A DNA stretch of 64,000 bases from Ruminococcus albus AD2013 (GTDB lineage: Bacteria > Bacillota > Clostridia > Oscillospirales > Ruminococcaceae): NCBI RefSeq assembly GCF_000526775.1, contig NZ_JAGS01000001.1, positions 3,596,001 through 3,660,000 on the forward strand, read 5' to 3'. Shown here piece after piece: positions 26,901-35,777 of this stretch. Below the pieces are notes generated by a model. The model worked only from the letters and a program-made list of their open reading frames with translations. It was not told the origin of the DNA and did no database searches. How positions within the stretch are numbered: position 1 is the stretch's first letter; every line of letters starts with the position of its first letter. The position numbers and the translations under genes are program-made.

Positions 26901-29639
26901 CTCTACGGAGTGGATATCAGCGAGGCTAAGGAAGAATTCGGTGATGTAAAGGTATTTGTAAACACAAATAAGTTCTATGATGAGGTAGAAATGGCTACCG
27001 ATACCGCCCTTGGCAAGCCCGGACTTGTACCCGAGATGCTTACCGAGGAAAATAACTGGTACGAGATCGATCCCGATAATTACGATAACTGGGCTAAGGT
27101 AAAGACTATCGCATTCAAGATAGGTGAAGATGTCGAATTCGGTTCGGCACAGGATATGCCTCATTCGGTATGCGTTTACCTGAAAATGACAGCACCTGAC
27201 AGTATCCATAAGGATCAGACCAAGACAAATCAGGTACTGGCTTACAATGCGCCCGCATATTACTGCGAGAAGTCGGTACAGACCAGATGGGTAAAGGATA
27301 CAACTATCGCTAACGTTGTTACCATAGGTCTTAAATCTGCGGTCAAGAGCTTCCCTGCGATAGCTAAGACCGTTGATGGCGATACATCTGATGATTTTGA
27401 GGCTGTCTGCGATTTCGGCATAAAGCCTCTGAACGGTGCGCCTGCACCCAGAGCTTACAAGGACGGCGTATGGGGCAAGGCTATAAGCACTGTCAAGGTA
27501 CCTGTCAACGGTACAGAAACTGCTATCGGCGATGAGAACGGCAGTCTGATGTTTACTGAGCCGGGCGTATTTGAATACGAGGTATCCGAGAAGACAGGCA
27601 ATAAGAAAGGCATGACTTACTCCGGCGAGAAGTTCAAGGTAGTATTCACTGTCAGCGATGTCCGCAGGGATATACAGTATGATGATAATACCGAGCTTAC
27701 TGTTAAGACTGAGGTATACCGCACACATGACTTTGAAGGCAAGGCACTTTCCGAGCCTGTTGAAGTTCAGCAGATAGAGTTTACCAACAAGTATTCTCCT
27801 GCGCCTGCAAGGGCTGCGATACCTGTCATCAGCAAGAAGATAGAGGGCAGTGCAAGAGGTGCTGAAAAGCGTTTCATATTCTCGATTCAGCCCTTTACAA
27901 ATCTTGGCGGCAGAAGCGATGCGCCTGCACCCGAGAATACCAGAGTGACTATCACAGGCGAGGGTACTGCTGAATTCGGCAAGGTCGAATTCACCAAGGC
28001 AGGTCAGTACGATTATGCTATATTTGAAGTTAATTCGGCTTATACAGGCTATACTTTCGATACCAGAGGATATCTGGTAAGATTCAACGTTACAGACAAT
28101 GACGGTCAGCTTGAAGCAGAGCTGCTTCCTTTGCAGGTGCTGTATCCCGAAACCAGGTATTACGAGCCTGCTGATAAGGCTGAGTTCGTAAACGAGTATT
28201 CACCTGCACCTACCGACACGGTAGTATTCCCTGATGTTGTCAAGCTGTTCAGCGGTACTGAAAGACCTGACGACAAGGTATTCAGCTTCAGCATATCGGC
28301 TAAGGACGGCAAGGATATCCCTATGCCCGAAGTAACAAATGTTACTGTTGAGGGCGCAGGCAAGGCTTCCTTCGGAAGCATGACCTATGATAAGGTCGGT
28401 GTATATGTTTACGAGATAACCGAGGACGACCTCGACAGCAGCTATGTTGGCTACTCCAAGGATAATACTGTATACACATTCACTGTAACTGTTACCGATA
28501 ATGACAGCGTTCTTTCTGCTAAGACCAAGCTTACAAAGGGTAATGCAGAAGTCGGCGCGGCTGAGTTTGTGAATGATTATACTCCTGTTATTGCAGAACT
28601 GGTACCTCCTGTGGCTGTAAAGGAGATAGTCGGAAAAGACCCCAATGAAGCACAGCGCGTGTTCACATTTGAGCTTTCTGCTGCTGAGGGAGAAAATGCC
28701 GATATCCCTATGCCTCAGAAGACGACAGCTTCTGTAACAGGAAGCGGCGAGGCTGAACCCTTCGGCACTATCGCATTCAGCAAGGCGGGCACATACCGCT
28801 ATGTTATCAGCGAGAACGATCTTGATGAGAGCTATACGAACTACACCAAGGATGATACTGTATACACGCTGACAGTTACTGTAAAGGACGAGAGCGGCGA
28901 GTACAAGGCTGTATACTCCATCGAGAAGAACGGCGATAAGGCTGACGAACTGAAGTTCGTGAACATCTATCAGCCAAATCCCGTTGATACAGAACTTGAT
29001 ATCAAGAAGTTCGTAGAGGGCAATGCTCCCGATGAAGATGAGGTCTACACATTTGAACTGACAGGTAAGGACGGCGCTCCTGTTCCCGAGAACACCACTG
29101 TTGATATCACAGGTGCGGGCAAGGCTGTATTCGGCAGCTGGACTTACACAGAAGCAGGCGTATATGTATACGAGGTAAGTGAGATCGCAGGCAGCAGCAA
29201 TAACTGCTCTTACGATAAGACCGTATATACCGTGACCGATACTGTTACCGACAATGACGGCGTGCTTACCGTAAGCAGAGACATTACCGACGGCGACGGA
29301 AAGTCTGCTGACGAGGCAGTGTTCGTCAACATCTATGACGATGATGTACCTACCGACGAAGAGGACAGCAGTGAAGCTGATTCTTCAAGCAGACCCGAGA
29401 AGGACGATGATTCGTCCCGCGGCGTTGAGACTCCTGAGGATTCTTCATCCAATTCGGAGAGCTCTTCAAGCGAGAGCAGCAGCTCGAAGTCTGATTCTTC
29501 TGAAACCAGCAGTGCAGGCGGTTCTACTGTACAGAGCAACTCGAACCCCAACACAGGTGTTAAGAGTCTTGTGGGCATACAGGTAGTTATGCTTGGCGCA
29601 TTGCTTTGCGTGATGAAAAAGAAGAAAGAGGACAAGTAG
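23994..29639 (+). CDS. large wall-anchored surface protein with pilin-type isopeptide domains
   Basis: A 1881-residue exported protein. A signal peptide (LLSGLLSLVCLFTVAFG..VSAES) is followed by about 1050 residues of beta-rich sequence without clear family assignment. From about residue 1110 there are five domains of 120-150 residues of the FctA/Spy0128 pilin isopeptide type, each with a Lys near the start (VISKKIEG, VVKLFSG, AVKEIVGK, LDIKKFVEG), a central KAGxYxYxI/V motif and an Asn near the end (EFVNEYSPAP, EFVNDYTP, KFVNIYQP). These domains normally form internal Lys-Asn bonds. A Ser/Glu linker (1785-1845), a sortase-type motif NPNTG at about 1851, a membrane segment and KKKKEDK close the protein. 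It is probably a rigid surface adhesin. ATG 23994 is chosen for GGAGGGGG upstream and for the signal peptide. Confidence 0.85.
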   Translation: MRKSTHRPQYRLLSGLLSLVCLFTVAFGSVPSVSAESAELPENIELFFSKTETDGTGEVISDDGRTADYTIEGKTQQVNVTLRLSLNKTYEAGRLEIEVPYSAFEDRYGDPFALTAKEAFLNQLSTDTSLLKVKEDRSYTDGVIILENVKASSPHIDLNLHYTISANRVADNSEQGYTIKIFDNELGEDRTPDTITASFHTHVRDAEVYKYTENDGVNQGCYYAWDDMLESKYHLSRYGIDEAEFKKQLKEYAFIGYRLETSVEYNQPVITYIDDLPDGGEVIAVSQAADYENTIPLEKEEDGEYAGQWKYEGAASRFIVLVRYPRETAEAVDSNGKRVKLKNDATITYAGIDGDENDVTYDSDSVTSVWQDMGAIYSGDIWSVVKKGGPDPVGAVDLLKAGKDAELTYDIEGIGLTYKYGAVDDFTYKDGPYWMEVVDDALYVNGLGDDGSDIKRLQPDDFYFRTFTMEVVHKAVKSVTLNLDVKESEDLPINKRKPVEVYVMTADDPDKWQLDQEISLADGNSNFRYADEDGNTVFEFKHDKVYRIKFVYRDANGDINLRSKVSGVLRGEGPVVKQVLENMDKIHLENFQVYNWDAQMGYNAAGEWENPTNGSTIYAAKDYVKQDLIDLDAELYDGHSNEEGNIKVATRLSAKNNLTSIDPFCGLSKKSNGIVQEDKKVYTSYYLAAVTGRASNEADLRQLAELGVIRGDKEIVFHELLPMGMSVIEVTPMQDKLVLSDSPKEYNWEQLWRKKSGQVEPINTEVPEVTFETIENYKGTHRQYAKITVKYNDLPVVKLGEGSDSCYSLGSVIYLKAVADYEELRSTKLDNFAEAQFIDKNGKPFDLVGLKALADDGKIFEEVKDRDGNQVFEDIDGDGDTTHTNIVAAMAEDEVTMFYSATTLKKKIKADDYDLDFKDFTQTYAGHNYTYRLQFFSNEGLSKNVVIYDSIEEAYKEPEFAGMPYWKGTLYGVDISEAKEEFGDVKVFVNTNKFYDEVEMATDTALGKPGLVPEMLTEENNWYEIDPDNYDNWAKVKTIAFKIGEDVEFGSAQDMPHSVCVYLKMTAPDSIHKDQTKTNQVLAYNAPAYYCEKSVQTRWVKDTTIANVVTIGLKSAVKSFPAIAKTVDGDTSDDFEAVCDFGIKPLNGAPAPRAYKDGVWGKAISTVKVPVNGTETAIGDENGSLMFTEPGVFEYEVSEKTGNKKGMTYSGEKFKVVFTVSDVRRDIQYDDNTELTVKTEVYRTHDFEGKALSEPVEVQQIEFTNKYSPAPARAAIPVISKKIEGSARGAEKRFIFSIQPFTNLGGRSDAPAPENTRVTITGEGTAEFGKVEFTKAGQYDYAIFEVNSAYTGYTFDTRGYLVRFNVTDNDGQLEAELLPLQVLYPETRYYEPADKAEFVNEYSPAPTDTVVFPDVVKLFSGTERPDDKVFSFSISAKDGKDIPMPEVTNVTVEGAGKASFGSMTYDKVGVYVYEITEDDLDSSYVGYSKDNTVYTFTVTVTDNDSVLSAKTKLTKGNAEVGAAEFVNDYTPVIAELVPPVAVKEIVGKDPNEAQRVFTFELSAAEGENADIPMPQKTTASVTGSGEAEPFGTIAFSKAGTYRYVISENDLDESYTNYTKDDTVYTLTVTVKDESGEYKAVYSIEKNGDKADELKFVNIYQPNPVDTELDIKKFVEGNAPDEDEVYTFELTGKDGAPVPENTTVDITGAGKAVFGSWTYTEAGVYVYEVSEIAGSSNNCSYDKTVYTVTDTVTDNDGVLTVSRDITDGDGKSADEAVFVNIYDDDVPTDEEDSSEADSSSRPEKDDDSSRGVETPEDSSSNSESSSSESSSSKSDSSETSSAGGSTVQSNSNPNTGVKSLVGIQVVMLGALLCVMKKKKEDK

Positions 29640-29702
29640 ATAAAGCAAAGTGACGCTCCCGATGATGTCGTGAGCAACACACAAGCAAATACATAGGATC
29701 AT

Positions 29703-29737
29703 AAAGCACCGATATTTTTACGATATCGGTGCTTTTA
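29703..29737 (+). terminator. terminator after the wall-anchored protein gene
   Basis: AAAGCACCGATAT / ATATCGGTGCTTTT stem with T-run. Confidence 0.88.
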
Positions 29738-29910
29738 TCTATATTGAAGCTAAGTTGGTTTAATGGGATATTTATGTCGGTCATATAATATCTTGTGTAA
29801 TTCTATCAATATTCAGCCTGTTTTTAAGGTCATATTGCTGTTTGCGAAACAATTTTCAACAGCGGTAATAGTATACTATTCACAAAGATAAATTATTTTT
29901 CTAAAACCTA

Positions 29911-29939
29911 TTGACATGATAGGAAAAATATGATATTAT
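29911..29939 (+). promoter_or_regulatory. promoter of metY and its leader
   Basis: TTGACA (29911-29916), 17 bp, TATTAT (29934-29939). The leader is about 180 bases and carries CCTAGT/ACTAGG (29958-29974) and two hairpins over the candidate leader peptide. The 170 bases before the promoter show nothing recognised. Confidence 0.7.
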
Positions 29940-30002
29940 TAGTCCATCGTAAGAAACCTAGTAATCAACTAGGATAACTAAAATAAGAAAGCGGGCGATG
30001 AT

Positions 30003-30056
30003 ATGAAGCATATCAGCCGAAGCGTAAAAGTATCATCACATCTGCGAATGTGCTGA
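30003..30056 (+). CDS. candidate 17-codon leader peptide upstream of metY
   Basis: A short frame MKHISRSVKVSSHLRMC-stop lies inside the metY leader, about 57 bases after the likely transcript start and 68 bases before metY. The stop follows directly on a Cys codon. Its ATG is in one arm of a perfect hairpin (TGATATG/CATATCA, 29999-30015), and its last codons are in another (ATCACACAT/ATGTGCTGAT, about 30035-30057). The ribosome site is weak (GCGGGCG). Position and ending on Cys suggest translation-dependent sensing of cysteine or sulfur supply; that is inference, and the peptide could be chance. Confidence 0.45.
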   Translation: MKHISRSVKVSSHLRMC

Positions 30057-30124
30057 TCTGAATACGTTGATAAGGCATTATAGGACAGTACATTATTTAA
30101 ATATCATGAAAAGAGGAATTAATT

Positions 30125-31423
30125 ATGAGTAATATAAATGAGAGAAAACTGAGATTTGAGACCAGACAGCTTCACGTAGGTCAGGAGAGCCCCGACCCTG
30201 CAACCGATGCAAGAGCAGTTCCGATATATCTGACATCCAGCTATGTGTTCCACAACTCCGAGCACGCTGCTGACAGATTCGGTCTGAGAGATGCAGGCAA
30301 CATCTACGGCAGACTTACAAACCCCACACAGGGCGTTTTTGAAGAGAGAATAGCTTCCCTCGAAGGCGGCGTTGCCGCTCTGGCAGTATCCTCTGGTGCG
30401 GCTGCTATAACCTACGCTATACAGGGCGCAGCTCACGCAGGTGACCACATCGTAGCAGCTAAGAACATCTACGGCGGTACTTACAACCTGCTGAAGCACA
30501 CACTTCCCGCTTACGGCATCGAAAGCACATTCGTTGATCCTTTCGATTATGACGCTATCGAAGCTGCTATTCAGGATAACACCAAGGCTATCGAGATAGA
30601 GACTCTCGGCAACCCCAATTCCGAGGTCGTTGATATCGAGCGCATCGCGAAGATCGCACACGCTCACAATATCCCCCTGATAGTTGATAATACATTCGCT
30701 ACACCTTATCTGGTAAGACCTATCGAGCACGGTGCTGATATCGTTGTTCATTCCGCAACTAAGTTCATCGGCGGTCACGGCACAACAATAGGCGGCGTTA
30801 TCGTTGACAGCGGCAATTTCAACTGGGAAGGCGCTGGCAAGCACCCCTGGCTGTATGAACCAAACGTAAGCTACCACGGCGTAAGCTTCACAAAGGCAGT
30901 TGGCGCAGCAGCTTATGTTACATACATCAGAGCTATCCTGCTGAGAGATACAGGCTCTACCCTCTCTCCCGTACACGCATTCGTATTCCTGCAGGGTCTG
31001 GAGACACTTTCTCTCAGAGTTGAGCGTCACGTTGAGAACGCACTGAAAGTCGTTCAGTTCCTGAAATCTCAGCCCCAGGTAGAAAAGGTAAATCACCCCT
31101 CGATATCCGAAGATCCTGTTCAGCAGGAGCTTTACAAGAAGTACTTCCCCAATGGCGGCGGTTCTATATTCACATTCGAGATAAAGGGCGGTGCAGCAGA
31201 AGCTCAGAAGTTCATCGACAATCTGCAGCTGTTCAGCCTGCTGGCTAACGTTGCTGACGTTAAGTCACTGGCTATCCACCCCGCATCTACAACTCATTCC
31301 GAGTGCAATGAGGAAGAACTGCTGGAGCAGGGTATCCGTCCCAACACTATCAGACTTTCCATCGGTACAGAACATATCGACGATATCATAGAAGACCTCT
31401 CCGAGGCATTCAAGGCTCTCTAA
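30125..31423 (+). CDS. metY: O-acetylhomoserine sulfhydrylase
   Basis: A 432-residue PLP enzyme making homocysteine from O-acetylhomoserine and sulfide. The N-terminus FETRQLHVGQESPDPATDARAVPIYLTSSYVF is typical, with YGRLTNPTQGVFEERIASLEGG near 65, SSGAAAITYAI, and the PLP-binding Lys in HSATKFIGGHGTTIGGVIVD near 210. The insert before the C-terminus (YFPNGGGSIFTFEIKGG) and the length of about 430 distinguish it from the shorter cystathionine gamma-lyases. GAGGAATTAATT lies before ATG 30125. The long leader with a candidate leader peptide suggests control by sulfur amino acids. Confidence 0.93.
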   Translation: MSNINERKLRFETRQLHVGQESPDPATDARAVPIYLTSSYVFHNSEHAADRFGLRDAGNIYGRLTNPTQGVFEERIASLEGGVAALAVSSGAAAITYAIQGAAHAGDHIVAAKNIYGGTYNLLKHTLPAYGIESTFVDPFDYDAIEAAIQDNTKAIEIETLGNPNSEVVDIERIAKIAHAHNIPLIVDNTFATPYLVRPIEHGADIVVHSATKFIGGHGTTIGGVIVDSGNFNWEGAGKHPWLYEPNVSYHGVSFTKAVGAAAYVTYIRAILLRDTGSTLSPVHAFVFLQGLETLSLRVERHVENALKVVQFLKSQPQVEKVNHPSISEDPVQQELYKKYFPNGGGSIFTFEIKGGAAEAQKFIDNLQLFSLLANVADVKSLAIHPASTTHSECNEEELLEQGIRPNTIRLSIGTEHIDDIIEDLSEAFKAL

Positions 31424-31516
31424 GGGTTAGTGCGAAACCTTTCCGAGATCGATAGCATAACAAAACTTTTCACAGGTCATTGACGATTCATACCTTCTTA
31501 CTTATAAATACGTAAA

Positions 31517-31557
31517 ACGCCGCCGCGGTAAGCCATAGTACCGCGGCGGTGTTTTTT
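31517..31557. terminator. terminator between metY and the esterase gene
   Basis: AACGCCGCCGCGGTA / TACCGCGGCGGTG, then TTTTTT on the plus strand and TTTTAC on the minus strand, so it may serve both converging genes. A second hairpin AATGCCAA/TTGGCATT lies at 31576-31603. Confidence 0.85.
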
Positions 31558-31615
31558 AGTTATGATAATAGTGTAAATGCCAAAGCCTTTCAGCCTTGGC
31601 ATTATACGTATTTTT

Positions 31616-33454
31616 TTATATTGCTGCTTCAAATGTCGGTACCAGTCTTCCGCTTATACCCTCGGCTGCGGGTCTGTCGGCATCGGGGAGCCATGCGTAG
31701 CGGATCTTATCTGCATTATCGGCTGTGAAGTCCAGCAGAAGTCCGCCGCGGTTTTCTTTTACGTTGACCGATCTCCAGCCCTCGGGGGTGTGTACCTCAA
31801 AGTACTTTGTATCCTTATCGGTGAGAGTAACATCCTCGCGGAAACCTACCATTATGCCGTCGGAAGTGCGGCGTATCATTGTGGGGCTGACGGGCAGAGG
31901 GTCGCCCTTGCCATAGATAAGGCGCATCACGCAGTCGCAGAGTGCCGCGCCGACGCTTTCTTTATCTATGGGGTGGAGGTCGTTGTTTTCGCCCATGCCC
32001 AGAGTTACTGCCATAGTCGTATCGGGGATATTGCAGCATTCAAGCTGTTTCTGGCGTATCTTAACCCAGCCCTCGCCGCCGGGGGTCCAGTTGGGCAGCT
32101 GTACGGAAACTACGGGTATTTTGTAACCGCAGCGCTCTCTGTAATACTCGACAAAGCGTCTGTACAGACCATCGTAGATATCGGCATTGCCACAGTTGGT
32201 CTCGCCCTGATATATCAGCATACCCTTGAAAGGCAGTCTGTACGCGGGGGCTGTCATGTAGGCGTAGACAGCCAGTTCCTTTGAGGGCAGAAATTCTACT
32301 GTGCCGCGGACAGGGGCTTTTACTGCGGGCATGAAATCCCATTCGCCCTCGAGGTCGATAACGGTATCGCCAAGCTTTACACAGAAGCGCTTGCCCTCGG
32401 TGAAGCCGCCGAAGCCGTTGTTTATGTCAAGACGGACAGCTACGCGGTTAGTTCCGCTGTGAAGAATCTTTTCGGGGATCTCGTAGTATCTGGGCGGATA
32501 AAGATAAGTCGTTTCGCCAACCTTTACGCCGTTGATGTAGGATATATCCGCATCTACCAGAGTGCCGAGTATCAGCATGGCATCTGAAAGGTCTGCACCT
32601 GCTGGTATCTCAAACTCTTTCCAGAACCATATACGTCCGCAGAAACCGTTCATATCGGGGAGGTCGTTGACCATGAAAGGCACGGTGCATTTTTTGCTTT
32701 CGGCAGGATATTTACCACTGATGACATCCTTGCCTATATTATCGCGGCTTTCAACATAAGCAGACCATTCTTTTTCGATCTTCTCGCCCTCGGAAAGAGT
32801 TCTCTCCATGTAGCCGTCGGCTGTGACCATATCGGTTACGGGGTCAAGCTCGTGGAATTCGCGGCAGACCTCTGCGGGTATACGACCTTCGATAGCCGAG
32901 CCGCCTGCTGATGTATTCACAAGTCCTATGGGCACGCCTATCTCGGCGAAAAGCTTTTTAGCGAAATGATAGCCTGCGGCACTCATATTAAGTTCCTTGT
33001 CATCACAGGCACGCACCCAGCTTCCGCCTGTGAAAGTGCCTGACTCTTTGCCTGCTTCAAAACTCAGGGCAATGGGCACGCGGTATTCACGGATAAGTTC
33101 TTCCTCGGGAACGGGAACATCACCCTTGAAAGGGTCGTAGGTGCGGTTGAGGGGGAGTTCCATGTTCGACTGTCCTGTGATGTGGAAAACATCGCCGAAA
33201 AGGACATCGCTTATCACCTGCATTACGTTGCCGCAGCGTATTTTTATTGTGTAGGGCAGACAGTCCGCTTTGCCCTCGGGTACAGCTATGCGCCATCTGC
33301 CGTCGGCGGCAATGCGGGAACGTCCGCATATCTTGTCATCGCGTTCAAGGGTGAGGGTCATTTCACCTTTGCCGCTGCCTGTTATGAAATTCTCGACACC
33401 TCTCTGCAGGATCATTCCGTCAGAAAAAATGTCATCTGCCTTAAAAACGTTCAT
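31616..33454 (-). CDS. sialate O-acetylesterase-family carbohydrate acetylesterase
   Basis: A 612-residue SGNH esterase of the SASA family. The Ser motif is FGDVFHITGQSNMELPL near residue 90; YQGETNCGNADIYDGLYRRF and DLHPIDKESVGAAL carry the later blocks, including the Asp-His pair. An inserted beta-sandwich (about 220-370, WFWKEFEIPAGADLSDAMLILG) is common in this family. No signal peptide is seen, so it should act in the cytoplasm on imported oligosaccharides. The GH67 gene ends 10 bases upstream on the same strand, so the pair form one operon; in that setting removal of acetyl groups from glucuronoxylan fragments is more likely than action on sialic acid. I use ATG 33454 (AGGAGTAAGAAT upstream) rather than 33496, which lies inside GH67. 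Confidence 0.85.
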   Translation of the reverse strand: MNVFKADDIFSDGMILQRGVENFITGSGKGEMTLTLERDDKICGRSRIAADGRWRIAVPEGKADCLPYTIKIRCGNVMQVISDVLFGDVFHITGQSNMELPLNRTYDPFKGDVPVPEEELIREYRVPIALSFEAGKESGTFTGGSWVRACDDKELNMSAAGYHFAKKLFAEIGVPIGLVNTSAGGSAIEGRIPAEVCREFHELDPVTDMVTADGYMERTLSEGEKIEKEWSAYVESRDNIGKDVISGKYPAESKKCTVPFMVNDLPDMNGFCGRIWFWKEFEIPAGADLSDAMLILGTLVDADISYINGVKVGETTYLYPPRYYEIPEKILHSGTNRVAVRLDINNGFGGFTEGKRFCVKLGDTVIDLEGEWDFMPAVKAPVRGTVEFLPSKELAVYAYMTAPAYRLPFKGMLIYQGETNCGNADIYDGLYRRFVEYYRERCGYKIPVVSVQLPNWTPGGEGWVKIRQKQLECCNIPDTTMAVTLGMGENNDLHPIDKESVGAALCDCVMRLIYGKGDPLPVSPTMIRRTSDGIMVGFREDVTLTDKDTKYFEVHTPEGWRSVNVKENRGGLLLDFTADNADKIRYAWLPDADRPAAEGISGRLVPTFEAAI

Positions 33455-33464
33455 ATTCTTACTC

Positions 33465-35414
33465 CTAATATATCTCTCGTCCGTTTTCATCATCAATGCC
33501 CGAAAGCCTGTGGAAGAAACAGTTGATTATATCGCGCCATTCCTTAGCGCATCTCAGCTGTTCAGCAAAACGTTCACAGCCGTTTTTGAAAGTGCGGTCA
33601 TCTATTTTGCCTTCGAGCCCATGCCACAGCTCGGCGAAATGCTCTGCTTTTGCATAGCCCTCAAAGTGGGTATCGTATATGTGCTGTATCACTGTCTTTC
33701 CGCTGTGGAGCCTGTGAGTATAGGGCACGCGGTGGAAGAACAGCAGAAGTTCATCGGGGCATTTTGTGATATCTCCGTAGACCTCTGCCAGCGCGGGGGC
33801 GTACTGTTCGCTGTATCCCGAACCCGAAGCACTTCTGTCAACGCCCACGGCATCTCTGTCAGCACGGTTGTATGTGCCCCATCTGTCAAATTCATAACCC
33901 CATGGGGACGGACCGTAGTGGTCATTGGGGTGGCACATCCAGCCGATACCCAACGGGACGGTATAGTCCTCGTAAGCCTGTTTTGAGTTGAGAAGTATCT
34001 CCTTTACTGCCGAGGTGACTTTTTCATCATCGCCGAACATCAGCCTTGTCCATTCCTCTGCAAGTTCGGTGTATGAGACTTCTTCATCGAAGAGAAGTCT
34101 GCCGTAGCCGTAAAGGTTGGCGGCGGCAAGTTCACTGCCTGTCCAGCAGTAGCTGTCGCCTGTATTTGCCACCGCGGCAACTCCGCAGACTATCCTGCTT
34201 ACGCGGTCATCGGGGAGGTCGTGGCGGGTGTGATGTTCCATTATCTCCTTGAACATGGGTATCAGCCAGCAAACGTGTTTCTGCTGACCTGTATACTCCT
34301 GTGCAAGCTGGAATTCTATGATAAGATTTGTATTTTTCATCGCACCGAAAAGCGGGTGTACGGGTTCGCGTATCTGGAAATCCACAGGACCATTCTTGGC
34401 TTGCAGATACACGTTATCATCGAACTGTCCGTCCAGCCCGATGAAGTTATCGTAGCTGGCGCAAGCCCTGTCGGTCTTCTTGTCACGCCAGTCCTGTGTG
34501 CAGTTGTACACGAAGCATCTCCAGATAACTATACCGCCGTAGGGCTTTACCGCCCTTGCCAGCATATTTGCGCCGTCGGCATGAGTTCTGCCGTAAGCCA
34601 TAGGTCCGGGCTCGCCTTCGGAGTCAGCCTTTACAAGGAAACCGCCCAGATTCTTTATCTTGCTGAAAATCAGCGCACAGGTGGTGTTCCACCATTCGAT
34701 GACATTTTCATCCAGCGGGTCGGCCGTATCAAGACCGCATATAGTTTTAGGTGCGGCAAAATCGGGGCATATAAAAAGCTTTATTCCGTACCTTGCAAAA
34801 AGTTCGCCGAGGTTTGTGAGGCTTTCTGCAAACTCTATCGAGAGCAGAAGCTTTGCTTTGCGGCGGACATTCACGTTGTTTATAACAACACCGTTTATGC
34901 CGATGGAAGCCATAAGCCTTGCGTACATGACAGTGCGCTCGTTTACTTCAAGTTCCTCATTTACAAAAAAGAAGGACTTGCCCGAATATCCGCGTTCGAT
35001 ATCGCCGTCAGCCTCGTCCCAGTGATTCAGCATACGTATTGGCTGAGAGGGCTTTTTGTGGGCGGTGAAGCTGATGAATCTTCCCGCAAGTGCGATCTTT
35101 CTTAAAAATGCGAACACACCGTACAGCAGACCTGTTTCACTGCCTGCGCATATCTCCGTGATATTCGCGGAAGCCGCGATATCGTATTCTTCCTCTGAAA
35201 GTTCGGGGCGTATAGTCAGTACGATGAGGCATGAATCATCATCGAATACTTCGGATTTCCACAGAACTATCGCATCGGGCACCATTGAAGCCATAGCGAT
35301 CTTTAATTCTTCAAATGCAGCAGAATCCTTCAGCATGTTGTCACAGCTTATTATCACCCTGCTGCGGTTATCTGCAAGCTTTCTGTAATCCAGCCATAAT
35401 TTTGAGAACTCCAT
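33465..35414 (-). CDS. GH67 alpha-glucuronidase
   Basis: A 649-residue family GH67 enzyme that removes 4-O-methylglucuronic acid from the non-reducing end xylose of xylo-oligosaccharides. The acid catalyst is in GGFLVKADSEGEPGPMAYGRTHADGANML; the paired carboxylates are in NGPVDFQIREPVHPLFGAM and NLIIEFQLAQEYTG, all conserved in the family. The N-terminal domain (about 1-120) and central barrel are present; the length is slightly below the usual 680-710. There is no signal peptide, consistent with the usual cytoplasmic location. GGAGGTCAACGATC precedes the ATG. A TATAAT on the minus strand at 35459-35464 is a likely -10 box. The downstream acetylesterase is in the same operon. Confidence 0.95.
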   Translation of the reverse strand: MEFSKLWLDYRKLADNRSRVIISCDNMLKDSAAFEELKIAMASMVPDAIVLWKSEVFDDDSCLIVLTIRPELSEEEYDIAASANITEICAGSETGLLYGVFAFLRKIALAGRFISFTAHKKPSQPIRMLNHWDEADGDIERGYSGKSFFFVNEELEVNERTVMYARLMASIGINGVVINNVNVRRKAKLLLSIEFAESLTNLGELFARYGIKLFICPDFAAPKTICGLDTADPLDENVIEWWNTTCALIFSKIKNLGGFLVKADSEGEPGPMAYGRTHADGANMLARAVKPYGGIVIWRCFVYNCTQDWRDKKTDRACASYDNFIGLDGQFDDNVYLQAKNGPVDFQIREPVHPLFGAMKNTNLIIEFQLAQEYTGQQKHVCWLIPMFKEIMEHHTRHDLPDDRVSRIVCGVAAVANTGDSYCWTGSELAAANLYGYGRLLFDEEVSYTELAEEWTRLMFGDDEKVTSAVKEILLNSKQAYEDYTVPLGIGWMCHPNDHYGPSPWGYEFDRWGTYNRADRDAVGVDRSASGSGYSEQYAPALAEVYGDITKCPDELLLFFHRVPYTHRLHSGKTVIQHIYDTHFEGYAKAEHFAELWHGLEGKIDDRTFKNGCERFAEQLRCAKEWRDIINCFFHRLSGIDDENGREIY

Positions 35415-35458
35415 GATCGTTGACCTCCGTACACACCTTAAATACCATGTTTACCCCT

Positions 35459-35464
35459 ATTATA
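35459..35464 (-). promoter_or_regulatory. -10 box of the GH67-esterase operon
   Basis: TATAAT on the minus strand, 45 bases before the start codon; no good -35 box at 17 bp, which would fit an activator-dependent promoter. The rest of the 363-base gap to the next gene has no other recognisable element besides the promoter at 35659. Confidence 0.4.
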
Positions 35465-35658
35465 TTTCAAATACGGCGCATATTGCTATCCATTTATTGC
35501 GAACTTTCCGTCATAAATTGATAACATATACTAATGTACGAAAGGTTTGCGGCGCAGGTATGGTCCAAATGCACAAGATGCTGTGGAAATGTGCTATTTC
35601 GCCCAGTTTGGGCAGGTCCTAAAATGATAATATTACACGAGATGTTTTAATAATAATA

Positions 35659-35687
35659 TTGAAAAATGACTTCGGATATGATATAAT
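35659..35687 (+). promoter_or_regulatory. promoter of the giant repeat protein gene
   Basis: TTGAAA (35659-35664), 17 bp, TATAAT (35682-35687). Confidence 0.7.
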
Positions 35688-35777
35688 ATAATATTGTAAG
35701 AATTAGTTTTTTAAAGGGCATGGGTGAAGTGCCCGATCGGGTTAGAAAACTGGAAATATCGAAATGGAGGTATTCAA

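Noticed and set aside
25995..27728. Long minus-strand frame of 577 codons
   Set aside because: It is antisense to the wall-anchored surface protein and lacks a ribosome site and any family motif.
29940..30002. SAM riboswitch (S-box) before metY
   Set aside because: None of the conserved S-box core elements is visible and there is no leader terminator.
34221..35105. Plus-strand frame of 294 codons opposite GH67
   Set aside because: GH67 motifs on the minus strand are complete; the opposite frame has no recognisable features.
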